From contig NZ_WWSY01000016.1 in the NCBI RefSeq assembly GCF_009876115.1, positions 1-43,842 on the forward strand: a DNA stretch of 43,842 nt, read 5' to 3'. The notes below the pieces were generated by a model. It ran no database searches, was not told the DNA's origin, and saw nothing but the letters and a program-made list of their open reading frames with translations. Shown in pieces: positions 31,884 to 40,934 of the stretch. This stretch comes from Collinsella aerofaciens (GTDB taxonomy: Bacteria; Actinomycetota; Coriobacteriia; Coriobacteriales; Coriobacteriaceae). Within the stretch, counting starts at the first letter, position 1. Every line of letters starts with the position of its first letter. Made by a program: the position numbers and the translations under genes.

Positions 31884-33143
31884 CTATGCGGCATGCTCTG
31901 CCGCCCGAGTCATGCGGGACAGGCGGACCAGTAGCATAAAGCCAACGACCAGCAGCACGCCAATGGAAAGGACGCCCAGCGACGGGTTGCCGGTCAGCGA
32001 GGTGACGACCGACACCAGGAAGGTGCCCATAACGCTTGCATAACGACCAAAGATGTCAAAGAAGCCGTAGTACTCGTTGGACTTTTCCTTGGGAATAATG
32101 CGGCCAAAGTAGCTGCGGCTCAGCGCCTGCACACCGCCCTGGAACAGGCCGACCATAATGGCAAGCACCCAGAATTCAAAGGCGGTCTTTAGGAAGAACG
32201 CGGCGAACAGCACAATCCCCATGTAGGCGGCGACCGCCACCAGGATCATGTTGAGCGTGCCCACGCGTCCGGCGAGCTTGCCGTAGATGATGGCGGACGG
32301 AAAGGCCACGAACTGCGTAACGAGCAGCGCCAGCACCAGCTGCGTCGAATCGATGCCCAAGGCCGATCCGTAACTGGTGGCCATGGAAATGACCGTGTGC
32401 ACACCGTCGATATAGAAGAAGAACGCGATCATGTAGACCAGCACGGTCTTATTGTGGGCAATCTCGCGCATGGTGTGTCCGACCTCGGAGAACACACCGC
32501 CCACGATGTGGCCGATGGTGTCCTCGGGACCGCGCTCGCGACCGTACTTTTGCTTATAGGTGCGAATGAGCGGCAGGGTAAAGATGAGCCACCAGGCACC
32601 AGTGATGATAAACGACAGACGCGTTGCCAGCATGGTGGGGATGCCAAGAGCGGGGCCACCCATGATGAGCGCCAGGCAGATGACGAACGGCACGGTGGAA
32701 CCGATGTAGCCCCAGGCATAACCCGAGCTGGACACGGCGTCCATGCGCTCGTCGGTGGTAATGTCAGGCAGCATGGCGTCGTAGAACGTCATAGAAGAGT
32801 TAAGGCCGATGGTGCACAGCACGTACACGGTCAAAAATGCCATGGCGGACATTGGGATAGCCTGCGCCAGGCAAAGCACCAGGCCCGTGAGGAAGAAGCC
32901 CAAGAAGAACTTGATCTTGTTGCCGGCGTAGTCGGCAAGTGCGCCCAGAATGGGCATGAGCATGGCGATGACCAGCGAGGCGATCGTCTGCGCATTGCCC
33001 CATGCGACCACCAGGTCGGCCGAGGAAGCGCCGGTATTGATGGCGTTAAAGTAAATGGGCACCACCGAGGTATTGAGCAGCACGAGGGCCGAATTGCCCA
33101 CATCGTACATAACCCAGTTACGCTCGAGCTTGGTGTATTTCAT
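31884..33143 (-). CDS. MFS transporter, UMF1/Atg22-like family
   Basis: The 419-residue protein has about twelve membrane helices and the UMF1-type N-terminus (WVMYDVGNSALVLLNTSVVPIYFNA). It also has ADYAGNKIKFFLGF at the loop after helix 2, and LFQGGVQALSRSYFGRIIP with EKSNEYYGFFDIFGRYASVMG in the C-terminal half, all typical of this family. These transporters probably move amino acids or peptides; substrates are mostly unproven. It stands alone, with a terminator behind it. The ribosome site is GAAGGG about 10 nt before the ATG. Confidence 0.88.
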   Translation of the reverse strand: MKYTKLERNWVMYDVGNSALVLLNTSVVPIYFNAINTGASSADLVVAWGNAQTIASLVIAMLMPILGALADYAGNKIKFFLGFFLTGLVLCLAQAIPMSAMAFLTVYVLCTIGLNSSMTFYDAMLPDITTDERMDAVSSSGYAWGYIGSTVPFVICLALIMGGPALGIPTMLATRLSFIITGAWWLIFTLPLIRTYKQKYGRERGPEDTIGHIVGGVFSEVGHTMREIAHNKTVLVYMIAFFFYIDGVHTVISMATSYGSALGIDSTQLVLALLVTQFVAFPSAIIYGKLAGRVGTLNMILVAVAAYMGIVLFAAFFLKTAFEFWVLAIMVGLFQGGVQALSRSYFGRIIPKEKSNEYYGFFDIFGRYASVMGTFLVSVVTSLTGNPSLGVLSIGVLLVVGFMLLVRLSRMTRAAEHAA

Positions 33144-33244
33144 GGACAGGGACCCTTCGTATTTGCCCGATATGCAGTTAGTTCATCGTACCCCAATTGT
33201 CCAGAAGCACCGGTAAGGATTCGGCAAAGGGGCACGCATGAGCC

Positions 33245-34189
33245 CTATTCCTCGCGGTCGAACTCCTCATCGGCATTGAGCACGCGACCGCTGTAATTGA
33301 CATGGTTGGTCACGGCTTCCATATCGCCGGTCTCGATAAAGCGGGCAACCGTGCACTCGTAATCGAGCAGCGCGCGGTCAAAGACCTCGGGGAAGCTCTC
33401 GGTCGAGACTTCATCGGTAAAGGGGTTCTTCCATGCCAAGTGGCCCAGGTTGCCGGTACGCTCGGGCAGCTCGGTCGTCACGCGGTGCGCAAGGCCGTCG
33501 AGCAGCGAGTAGTCGTGCACCAAGCCCTCAACCAGCGAGATCGCGCGCGTCTTTGCGGAGCCGGCCGGCTCAATCGCGCGGTAAAGTCGCTGCATATTGG
33601 CAACGGCAGCACCGTACTCCCCCGCCGGAATGTCAATGCCGTACACGCGTCCGGCAACATAGCTCATCAGCACGCCGGCCACGCGATTGATGCGATCGGT
33701 GGTGACGATCTCGCCCGCCGGCGGGTAATCGTCGACCGTAGCGCCATCGCGTTTAAGCTGCAGCATCAGTACATCCAGGTCGCTCTCGATCACGGCATGG
33801 ACCTGACTGCTCGAATCCTCAAGCTCTGAATCGGACTCCACGATGCCAAACTGTTGCTCATAGACAAAGGGATGGGCGTTGCGGTCGAGCACGTAATGAG
33901 ACAGCAGGCCCAGCGCAAACGCACGGCCCAGGTTGGCATCGCGCGGCAGCAGGTGCGACACGCCGTCGCGCAGACACGAGAACTGACGCGACATGCGCGA
34001 CCGATGCATGACCTGCGCCAGCAGCGTGCAGTCGGAAACACGCGGTGTCAGAATGTGAAAGAAAAACGGGTCGGGGCCTTGGTTGCCCAAGATAAAGGCA
34101 ATGCGCTCTTCATCGGACGTGATGACGCCCTGCGGAAGACGGTCGATGCTTTCCTCGCCAAACAGATGATGGGTGATAAGCGCGGGCAT
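33245..34189 (-). CDS. Zinc-dependent phospholipase C-like protein
   Basis: The 314-residue protein resembles the zinc-dependent phospholipase C family. The His-rich start MPALITHHLFGEESI, NQGPDPFFFHI, and ALGLLSHYVLDRNAHPFVYE supply the His/Asp residues that usually bind the three metals. There is no signal peptide, so unlike secreted PLC toxins it is probably cytoplasmic. Such intracellular homologues are frequent in gut anaerobes and have no assigned substrate. The ATG was chosen after AAAGGATCATT; ten upstream codons lack a site. It lies between the MFS gene and the second LytTR regulator on the same strand, with gaps of about 100 bp on both sides. Confidence 0.8.
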   Translation of the reverse strand: MPALITHHLFGEESIDRLPQGVITSDEERIAFILGNQGPDPFFFHILTPRVSDCTLLAQVMHRSRMSRQFSCLRDGVSHLLPRDANLGRAFALGLLSHYVLDRNAHPFVYEQQFGIVESDSELEDSSSQVHAVIESDLDVLMLQLKRDGATVDDYPPAGEIVTTDRINRVAGVLMSYVAGRVYGIDIPAGEYGAAVANMQRLYRAIEPAGSAKTRAISLVEGLVHDYSLLDGLAHRVTTELPERTGNLGHLAWKNPFTDEVSTESFPEVFDRALLDYECTVARFIETGDMEAVTNHVNYSGRVLNADEEFDREE

Positions 34190-34281
34190 AATGATCCTTT
34201 CGATTTCATTCGATGCCACCCATTATGCCCACCGCGCGCCCATGCCAAACCTGCGATGGTAAACGACGGCACGCAAGCCTC

Positions 34282-35016
34282 TTACGCAAGCCCCAGGTGC
34301 GACTTGACCTCGGCGGCACGACGACGGGACACCGGCACCGTCGAGCTCACGCGGTCGAGCCTGAGCTCCATCAACCCCGTGGAGCCAATCTCAACATTGT
34401 GCACGTCTTCCAAATTGACCAGATAGCTGCGATGAACGCGAATAAAGCCCTCGGAGCCCAAGCGACGTTCGAGCGAAGAGATCGACTCATTGATCAGATA
34501 TGTTCCCTCGGCGCAGACGGCGTTGCAAAAATCGGCACGCGCCTCAAAGTAGCAGACATCCGCCACGGGGATGAACACCTTTTTGCCCCCGCGATCCACC
34601 GTCAGGCGCAAGGGCTGGCGCGGAGTATGGACGACACGACGAACGCCCAGGGCGGCCTCGATCTTATCGAGCGCCTTTGACAGGCGGGCATCCTCGACCG
34701 GCTTGACGACGTAATCAATGGCATCGAGGTTATAGGCATCGGCCGCATACTCGGCAAATGCCGTCACAAACACCACGACCGGCGGCGTTTTTAGGTTTTG
34801 CAGGGTCTCGGCTAGCTCAATTCCCGAGCGGCCGGGCATCGTGATATCCAAAAACAGCACGTCGGGCTTGTTCGACAGAATCGACTCCACGGCCTCGGTG
34901 ACATTGCCCGCCTCGGCAATCTGTCCCACACGTGCATCCTTTTCCAGCAGATAACGTAGCTCAGCCCTAATAGGAGGCTCGTCATCAACCACCAAGATGT
35001 TCCATCCCTCGGACAT
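34282..35016 (-). CDS. LytTR-family response regulator 2
   Basis: This 244-residue paralogue of the first LytTR regulator has a receiver domain (1-122; Asp11-Asp12, phospho-acceptor Asp57 in LFLDITMPG, Lys in VVKPVEDAR) and a LytTR domain (about 138-240; EGFIRVHRSYLVNLEDV, VPVSRRRAAEVKSHLGLA). All receiver residues are intact, so the protein should be functional even though the kinase gene in front of it is interrupted. It may then depend on a different kinase or on small phosphodonors. It starts 41 bp after the kinase gene with GAGGGGAAG before the ATG. Confidence 0.93.
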   Translation of the reverse strand: MSEGWNILVVDDEPPIRAELRYLLEKDARVGQIAEAGNVTEAVESILSNKPDVLFLDITMPGRSGIELAETLQNLKTPPVVVFVTAFAEYAADAYNLDAIDYVVKPVEDARLSKALDKIEAALGVRRVVHTPRQPLRLTVDRGGKKVFIPVADVCYFEARADFCNAVCAEGTYLINESISSLERRLGSEGFIRVHRSYLVNLEDVHNVEIGSTGLMELRLDRVSSTVPVSRRRAAEVKSHLGLA

Positions 35017-35057
35017 ATGCGCTTCCCCTCTTTTTTCTCTCTCAATCCAACCGCGCG

Positions 35058-36443
35058 CTACACCTTCATCGGCGCCGGCTCATGCGGCTCGCCGTTCAGC
35101 TCGACGATGACCTGCGTTCCCACGCCCTCCTGGGACTTCACGCGCATGCCAGAATCTTCCCCGTAAAAGAAATGGATGCGCTGAAGCACGTTGAAGAGCG
35201 CCAGGCCGCAGCCTCGCTTGATGGAGCCGTCGGCGGTAATGCTCTCGGGCTCCTCTCGGCGATGCTGCTCAAACAGGTGCGCGCAGACTTCTTCGCTCAT
35301 ACCGATGCCGTCATCTTCGACGATGATCTCCAAGCCGTCATCGGTCTCAAAAGCCCTAACACGAATAGAAAGCGGCTAGGTCTCGCGCTGCGCATGCTTG
35401 ATGCAGTTTTCGAGCAGCGGCTGCAAGATAAACGGCGGCACCATGCTGTCGCGCACCTCAAAGTCGATATCGACCGAGACGCGCAGACGGCCGTCGCCAT
35501 ACCGGGCCTGCATAAGGTTGATGTAACGAGTGCCCTGTTCCACCTCGTGCTCGAGCGTTGTGAGGGTATCGGAATCAGAAAGCGTCTGACGGTAGTAATT
35601 GGAAAAGTCGATGAGCAGCGACCTGGCCTTGTCCGGCTCGGTACGTACGAGCGACACAATGGTGCTGATGGTGTTAAACAGAAAATGAGGATCGACCTGC
35701 GATTGCAAGGCGCGCAGCTCCACGCGGGCCGTAAGCTCGTCCTGGCGCTCGAGCTCAAAGCTCGCAAGCTGCGTGGAAATGAGGTCGGCAAAGCCCGAGG
35801 CAAGCGCCGTCTGGCGCATATCGATGCTGCTCAGACGGGGATAATACAGCTCGAGCGTGCCCACGCAATGCCCGCGCACAGTAAGCGGTGCGACAATACC
35901 GGCGCGCAGGCGCGGAAAGTAGCCACCTGTCTCGGTCGAGGCATCGCGCGAGAAAACGCTTTGCTCACCGCTGTTGATCACGTTGAGCGTAGTCCGCAGT
36001 ACCACCGGGGTGCCCGCGGGGCATTTTGCCGAGTCCTCGCCCCAGCTTGCCAACACCTGCTTGCCGTCGGTAAAGCAGATGGCAGAGGCGATAGTTTCGG
36101 ACAGGATGATCTTAGAGGCGCCCAGGGCAGCTTCGGGCGTAAGGCCGCGCGACGTGTAGGCGAATATTTTTGAAGCGATGGCGAGCGTGCGGTCGGTTGC
36201 GCTCGATGTGAGGTCGTCGGGAACGACAAAGACGTACGAGAAGAAGAAACACAGCATGACCAAGCCGGCAATGACGACAACGGCCGGAACAGGATTGGGA
36301 TTATCGGTTAGATCCCAAATGAGCAGCAGGATAAGCAGCGGAACGACAATACCGAGCAAGATGGCTTGAACCACATGCTGAGCGGTACGAAAGACCTTGG
36401 TAGAGTTGTAGCTCTTGCCCAGAATCAGCCTGTTTAAATCCAC
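35058..36443 (-). pseudogene. LytS-type sensor histidine kinase 2, split by an in-frame amber codon
   Basis: The reading frame of 461 codons matches kinase 1 over its whole length: two membrane helices (about 24-75), a GAF-like region, His253 in LQSQVDPHFLFNTIS, N-box LQPLLENCIKHAQ, then TAG at codon 356 (35376-35378). The same frame resumes at once with PLSIRVRAFETDDGLEIIVE, the G1 box DDGIGM and the G2 region GCGLALFNVLQRI. The stop falls between the N and G1 boxes, so the truncated product cannot bind ATP properly. A single base change (for example CAG or GAG to TAG) explains it; no other lesion is seen. The start is a GTG six bases after GAGGGG; the ATG between them is too close. Nonsense mutation, sequencing error or amber suppression remain possible. 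Confidence 0.85.
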
Positions 36444-36474
36444 CGTCATCCCCTCTTGTCCGTAGCACCCATAG

Positions 36475-36502
36475 CAATAAAGAGGGCCGCAAGCGACCCT
36501 CT
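36475..36502 (-). terminator. Terminator of the permease-amidohydrolase operon
   Basis: AGAGGG (36481-36486) and CCCTCT (36497-36502) with inner pairing are followed by TTTATT on the minus strand, just before the start region of kinase 2. Confidence 0.65.
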
Positions 36503-36560
36503 CCATTGCATTATGCAATCAAAAACTGTGTTTTACATCCAGCCATCGACAAACGGTATC

Positions 36561-37838
36561 TTAGGCGCTGTATTTGTTGGCCTCGCCAAAGGTGCCAGCC
36601 TCGACGATCCAGCCGTCCTTCATGATGACGTCCATGTTGTCGGTGTTGAGCACGTGGATGTCGGCGGCGACGTCACCGTTGACGACCAGCAGGTCGGCGC
36701 ACTTGCCGGCCTCGATGGAACCGGTCTCGTCCTCGATGTGGCACATCTTGGCACCGTTGAGGGTGGCGCAGGTGATGGTCTCGACCGGGGTGAAGCCAAT
36801 CTTGTCGACGAACTCGTACATCTCCTCGATGGAGCAGGTGCCGTACGGGGTGACGAAGGAGAAGGAGTCGGAGCCGATCGTCATGACGACGCCGCGCTTC
36901 TTGGCCTCGCGCAGGCAGTCGTAGTTGCGCTGCAGCTCCTTCTCGACCAGGGTGCCCTCGTACTTGTCGTGCAGCTCGGGGACGTAGACGGGCGGATAGG
37001 TGGCGTACCAGGTGGGCAGGAAGGCGATCGTCGGGGTGAAGAAGGTGCCCTGCTCGGCCATGAGGTCCATGGTGCGCTCATCGATATCGAAGCCGTGAAT
37101 CAGCTGCTCGCAGCCAAAGCGAACGGAATCGTAGGCGGCGGCGTGGTTGTTGTAGCAGTGGCTCCACACGGGGATGCCGACCATCTTTGCCTCTTCGACC
37201 ACGGCCTGGATCTCCTCGGAGCAATAGTGCTGGTCGCGACCGGAGTCCCAGCGCCAGATGCCGCCACCGGTAGCCCAGATCTTGATGGCATCGGGGTTCT
37301 CGCGCAGGCGACGACGGACGGCCTTGCGCAGATCCCAAGGACCGTCGACCTGGTCGCCCCACGGATGGGATTCCTTGTTGAGCTCCTGGGTGCAGTGGTG
37401 GGAGTCACCGTGGCCGGCAACGCGGCAGAAGCCGAGGCCGGTGGCCAGAACGCGCGGGCCCTTAAAGACGCCCTTGTCGATGCAGTCACGGATCTGGATA
37501 CCAAAGCGGCCGATCTCGCAGACGGTGGTGAGGCCGTGGGTGAGGCAGTCGTAGGCCTGCTTGACGGCGACGGCCTGCTTCTCGAGGAGCGGCTGCATGA
37601 CCCAATCGGTGTCATCGTCGGTCAGGTTGCCCGAGAAGTGCAGGTGGGTGTCGATCAGGCCGGGAAGGACGGTCTTGCCGGCGGCGTCGATAACCTCAAC
37701 GCCCTCGGGAAGGTCCTGCATAGTGCCGGCGTACTCAATCTTGCCGTTGTCGTCGACGAGGACGAGGGAGTTCTCGACCGGCTCGGCACCGGTACCGTCG
37801 ATGAGCTTGCCGCCAACGATTGCATACTTAGTGGACAT
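36561..37838 (-). CDS. Metal-dependent amidohydrolase
   Basis: The 425-residue enzyme has the amidohydrolase fold: a beta-sandwich N-terminus (GGKLIDGTGAEP), the first metal ligands His65 and His67 (LPGLIDTHLHFSG), Lys186 in AIKIWATGGG as probable carbamylated bridge, His227 (WSHCYNN), His248 (LIHGFD) and Asp324 (TIGSDS). It resembles imidazolonepropionase- and prolidase-related hydrolases that cleave cyclic amides or C-N bonds. It follows an APC permease in the same direction, and carbamate kinase lies 3 kb away. Catabolism of an imported amide or cyclic amino-acid derivative is therefore plausible but not proven. AAGGAGGAACC precedes the ATG. Confidence 0.88.
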   Translation of the reverse strand: MSTKYAIVGGKLIDGTGAEPVENSLVLVDDNGKIEYAGTMQDLPEGVEVIDAAGKTVLPGLIDTHLHFSGNLTDDDTDWVMQPLLEKQAVAVKQAYDCLTHGLTTVCEIGRFGIQIRDCIDKGVFKGPRVLATGLGFCRVAGHGDSHHCTQELNKESHPWGDQVDGPWDLRKAVRRRLRENPDAIKIWATGGGIWRWDSGRDQHYCSEEIQAVVEEAKMVGIPVWSHCYNNHAAAYDSVRFGCEQLIHGFDIDERTMDLMAEQGTFFTPTIAFLPTWYATYPPVYVPELHDKYEGTLVEKELQRNYDCLREAKKRGVVMTIGSDSFSFVTPYGTCSIEEMYEFVDKIGFTPVETITCATLNGAKMCHIEDETGSIEAGKCADLLVVNGDVAADIHVLNTDNMDVIMKDGWIVEAGTFGEANKYSA

Positions 37839-37911
37839 GGTTCCTCCTTATGGATCCATATAGTGGGCGAGGCCGTGTTGGGTTAAGGCCTCACAAAGCT
37901 ACCCAAGTGAT

Positions 37912-37963
37912 GCCGGGTTCGGTGCGCGGGAGAGAGGATTCCGCGCACCCGATCCGCCCCGGC
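37912..37963 (-). other. Intercistronic hairpin between permease and amidohydrolase
   Basis: GGTGCGCGG (37921-37929) pairs perfectly with CCGCGCACC (37941-37949), extended by the outer pair GCCGGG/CCCGGC (37912-37917, 37958-37963). No T-run follows on the minus strand. It probably stabilises or processes the mRNA rather than ending it. Confidence 0.6.
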
Positions 37964-37969
37964 TAGGCG

Positions 37970-39421
37970 TTACTTTTTGCGGGAATTGGTGAAAGCCATG
38001 AGGGCCAGGCCAATAGCCAACCAGCCGATCACGATGCTCCACTCCACCATGTTGAGGGAGGCGGGAGAGAACGGAATCACAAGCAGGCCGATGATGATGG
38101 CGCAGGCAGCGATAGCGAGGCTGATGCCAAACTTGCCGCCGGGTACCTCGTAGGGACGAGGCAGGTCGGGCTCGGTGAAGCGCATGCGCAGGCAAGCGAG
38201 GGCGACCATGCCGCAGGAGAAGATGAAGGCGAGAGCCGACACGTTGGTCAGAGGAATGAGCATGTTCTTGCCCAGGAACGGACCGATGACGGTGATGACG
38301 CCCAGCACGACGCAGGCGAGCTTGGGAGCGCCGGACTTGGGATCGACCTCGGCGAATTTCTCGGGCAGCTGGCCCTTGCGGCCCATGGCAAGCATGATGC
38401 GGCTCGTGGCGCCGTAGAAGGAGTTCATCGGGCCCATGGGTCCAAGCGTGGCGATAACGAGCATGGCCAGGTACAGGAGCATGTTGATGCCCTTGAGGCA
38501 GGCAAGCGCGGGAACCGGGCTCTTAACAAACTCATGCCAGTCGAGGATGGTGCCGAACGAGTAGATGCAGACCATGTAGAAGCCGCCGGCGGCCAGCAGG
38601 GCCAGGGAGATGATCTTGCCGAACTTGTTCCAGTTGAGGCCCTCGGCCGCTTCCTCAGCCTGCTGAGGAATGGTGTCGAAACCGGCGTAGAAGAACGGGG
38701 TCAGAACCAGGACCGACACGATGCCGGCGAACAGGCTGGTGCTCTCGGTAGCGGCCTTGCCGCCGCCAGCACCGGTGACCTGGGAGAACACGGGCATGGC
38801 GTTGTCCGGCGAGCCGGTGAACAGCGAGACGCCCATGGCGAGCAGCATGCCGCAGAGCAGGGCCTTGGTCAGGAAGGCTTGGAGCTTGGCGGCCGAGCTG
38901 GCGCCGCGGAAGTTGAGGAAGATGACGTAGACTGCAAAGCCGAGCGCGATCAGCGTCGGGAACAGGTAAACGTCGGCGCCCAGGATGGTATAGAGCTTGA
39001 CGGCACGCAGCCACTCAAGACCGGGCAGGCTGCCGAACATCTCGGACACGAGGGTCGAGATGGCGATTGCCTCCCACGGGCACAGGATGCCGTTGCCCAG
39101 GGCCAGGAGCCAACCGGTGATGTAGCTCAGCGTACGGCCAAAGCTACGATCGACATACTCGACGATGCCGCCCGAGATGGGGATAGCAGCCGTGAGCTCA
39201 CCGAAAACAGCTCCGACGGGCACGAGGAAGATTGCACCCAAGAGGAATGCGATCATAGCGGGAACGGGACCGCCGCCCACGACCATCCAGTCGCCGACCT
39301 GCAGAACCCAACCGGTACCGATGATGGCACCGAAACCGATGGTGAAGAAGTTCCAGAGCGAAAGCGTTTTCTTCATGCCGCCGTTACCTTCGACTGCAAC
39401 TTCTGCGTTCTTGTCCGCCAT
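37970..39421 (-). CDS. APC-superfamily amino acid permease
   Basis: The 483-residue protein has twelve or more membrane helices. The helix 1 motif FFTIGFGAIIGTGWV (residues 24-38) gives the unwound Gly-rich substrate site of APC transporters, and GGIVEYVDRSFGRTLSYITGW follows helix 2. The consensus region ATSRIMLAMGRKGQLPEKFA lies near residue 350. It should import an amino acid or amine by proton symport or exchange. It leads an operon with the amidohydrolase. I selected the ATG (MADKNAEVAV) behind AAAGGAGGGG; 13 upstream codons are not supported. The substrate is unknown, but the partner suggests an amide or modified amino acid. Confidence 0.92.
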   Translation of the reverse strand: MADKNAEVAVEGNGGMKKTLSLWNFFTIGFGAIIGTGWVLQVGDWMVVGGGPVPAMIAFLLGAIFLVPVGAVFGELTAAIPISGGIVEYVDRSFGRTLSYITGWLLALGNGILCPWEAIAISTLVSEMFGSLPGLEWLRAVKLYTILGADVYLFPTLIALGFAVYVIFLNFRGASSAAKLQAFLTKALLCGMLLAMGVSLFTGSPDNAMPVFSQVTGAGGGKAATESTSLFAGIVSVLVLTPFFYAGFDTIPQQAEEAAEGLNWNKFGKIISLALLAAGGFYMVCIYSFGTILDWHEFVKSPVPALACLKGINMLLYLAMLVIATLGPMGPMNSFYGATSRIMLAMGRKGQLPEKFAEVDPKSGAPKLACVVLGVITVIGPFLGKNMLIPLTNVSALAFIFSCGMVALACLRMRFTEPDLPRPYEVPGGKFGISLAIAACAIIIGLLVIPFSPASLNMVEWSIVIGWLAIGLALMAFTNSRKK

Positions 39422-39781
39422 TGTTCCCCTCCTTTCCTTATTGACGCCCCTTGACGTCACCCCTTGCGCGGTCTGTTTTGCCGCGCGCTTTTATTTCGTG
39501 GCTTTACAATACGGCCTTGGCACAGCGTGGCCGCCCATGGCTCGACCGAAGGCAGAACTGTAAAACGAGCGGCGCCTTTTTTGGGACGAACGGCACGGTT
39601 TGCCACTCATTGTTGCCGCCCGTCCGACGGGCGTACGCTCATCGGACGCATGTAGAGATGTTTTTAAGGCCGTGTGTTTTGCGCCTTTCGTACCGTTTAC
39701 CGAGCTTTTGACGCGCAGGCCCATTTGTTGCACATCTTTTTTGTAGGATGGACAGGTTATACATGAGACAAGGCGGTACGA
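39422..39781. other. Divergent intergenic region, no gene seen
   Basis: This 360-bp region separates the permease (minus) and the C39-like gene (plus). It holds GCGCGG/CCGCGC (39466-39471, 39481-39486), a GCCCGT/ACGGGC hairpin near 39620-39635, and a repeated TTGACG at 39441 and 39451. Both promoters should lie here; I cannot place them firmly. Small ORFs across it lack protein character. Confidence 0.4.
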
Positions 39782-40816
39782 ATGGCATACGGATACAACG
39801 ACGGTGATCAACGGCGGCAAAGCGTTCGCCTTGCTGGCCGTACCACGCCGACGCCCAGAAGTGCCACGAGCAGCAATCCGCAACGCCCTCAAGAGCAACC
39901 CAGGCCTTCGTCTCGGCAGCAGACAAGCAGAACACGGCAGAGTGGCCGTCCGAGCACGGGCACAAGCGCACAGCAAGACAGCCGCTTGGGCGCGCGCACT
40001 CGACAGCGCCAGGCCGAGGTTCCGCAGCTGTGCCGCAACGGCGCACGTCAGCCCGGCATCCATATCAACCGTTTCTTTTCGCATCCCCAAGGCGGACGCG
40101 ACGGCAAGCCTTACCGCTCGACATCGTACGTGAACGCCCCCGCCCTGCCGGCTCGTCGGCTTCGCCTCGCGCTGTGCTCTATCCTCACCTGTCTGGTCTT
40201 TGTGCTTATGAGCTCCTGTATGTCCCACGGCTCGGCCGGTCTCGAGCCCACCGCCGAGGACAAGCTGCTCAAGGCCCCCGTCGCGCCCGGTTATTCTTTC
40301 GCCTTTTCGACCCCGCGCTCGCAATGGCAAGCCGGCACGATGCCCCATATCTATCAGATCGACCCTGCGTGGTCGGAGCTGCCTTACGCCGGCGGCACCA
40401 TCCGCCAAAATGCCTGCGGGCCTACGTGCCTCACCATGGTCTATATCTTTAAGACGGGACGCATCGATATGACCCCCGTCGATATGTGCGCGCTTTCCGA
40501 GGCGGGCAATTACGCCCCCACCGGTGCAACCGAATGGTCGTTTATGACGAGCGGCGCGTGGCAGTTGGGACTTAACGGAACGGAGCTCCATAACGATCGT
40601 GACTCGATGACTCAGGCACTGCGTTCGGGAGCGCCCGTCATCGCCGCCGTTCGGCCGGGCACCTTTACCAACGTGGGCCACTACATTGTGCTTTACGGTA
40701 TTGACGACGCCGACCAGATTGAAGTCTTCGATCCCAACTCGGCCAGCCGCAGCGCCCGCCGCTGGGGCGTCGTAGAGGTCCTTAACGAAGTCGAAGCCAT
40801 GTGGGCCTACTACTAG
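39782..40816 (+). CDS. Membrane-anchored C39-like (papain-fold) peptidase
   Basis: The 344-residue protein starts with 120 residues rich in Arg, Gln, Ser, Thr and Pro, clearly disordered. One membrane helix follows (about 126-146; LRLALCSILTCLVFVLMSS). The external domain (165-344) is of C39 type: Gln209 and Cys212 in RQNACGPTCLTMV, His300 in TNVGHYIVLYGID, and Asp317 in EVFDPNS form the oxyanion and catalytic set. It may trim peptides or cell-wall-linked proteins outside the membrane. No ABC transporter domain is fused, unlike bacteriocin exporters. The ribosome site AAGGCGGT is only moderate. The stop codon lies in the arm of a palindromic repeat. Confidence 0.8.
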   Translation: MAYGYNDGDQRRQSVRLAGRTTPTPRSATSSNPQRPQEQPRPSSRQQTSRTRQSGRPSTGTSAQQDSRLGARTRQRQAEVPQLCRNGARQPGIHINRFFSHPQGGRDGKPYRSTSYVNAPALPARRLRLALCSILTCLVFVLMSSCMSHGSAGLEPTAEDKLLKAPVAPGYSFAFSTPRSQWQAGTMPHIYQIDPAWSELPYAGGTIRQNACGPTCLTMVYIFKTGRIDMTPVDMCALSEAGNYAPTGATEWSFMTSGAWQLGLNGTELHNDRDSMTQALRSGAPVIAAVRPGTFTNVGHYIVLYGIDDADQIEVFDPNSASRSARRWGVVEVLNEVEAMWAYY

Positions 40817-40926
40817 TCATTGGGGACAGACTTAAATGAGTGGTCGTTGGGGACAGCCTTTAAGGACTGTCCCAAGCTGCCGGCAGGAAAGGAACGTCCC
40901 CAAGTGCCGGGTTGCTCAATGACTAG
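40813..40926. repeat. Palindromic element with four TTGGGGAC motifs
   Basis: The outer arms CTAGTCATTG (40813-40822) and CAATGACTAG (40917-40926) are perfectly complementary. Inside, TTGGGGACAG occurs twice in direct orientation (40821, 40848). CTGTCCCAA (about 40867) and CGTCCCCAA (about 40895) occur in the other orientation. The element includes the stop codon of the C39-like gene. It appears to be a dispersed intergenic repeat. Confidence 0.65.
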
Positions 40927-40934
40927 GTGAATAG

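Noticed and set aside
35376..35378. Recoding of the TAG as pyrrolysine or programmed read-through
   Set aside because: No pyrrolysine genes or recoding element are visible and the sister kinase has an ordinary residue here. A nonsense mutation is simpler.
39422..39781. Riboswitch before the permease operon
   Set aside because: Hairpins are present, but I could not match any known aptamer core by eye.
39491..40681. 396-codon minus-strand ORF opposite the C39-like gene
   Set aside because: The plus-strand frame has a membrane helix and a full C39 catalytic set; the minus frame has neither and only reflects GC-rich codon bias.
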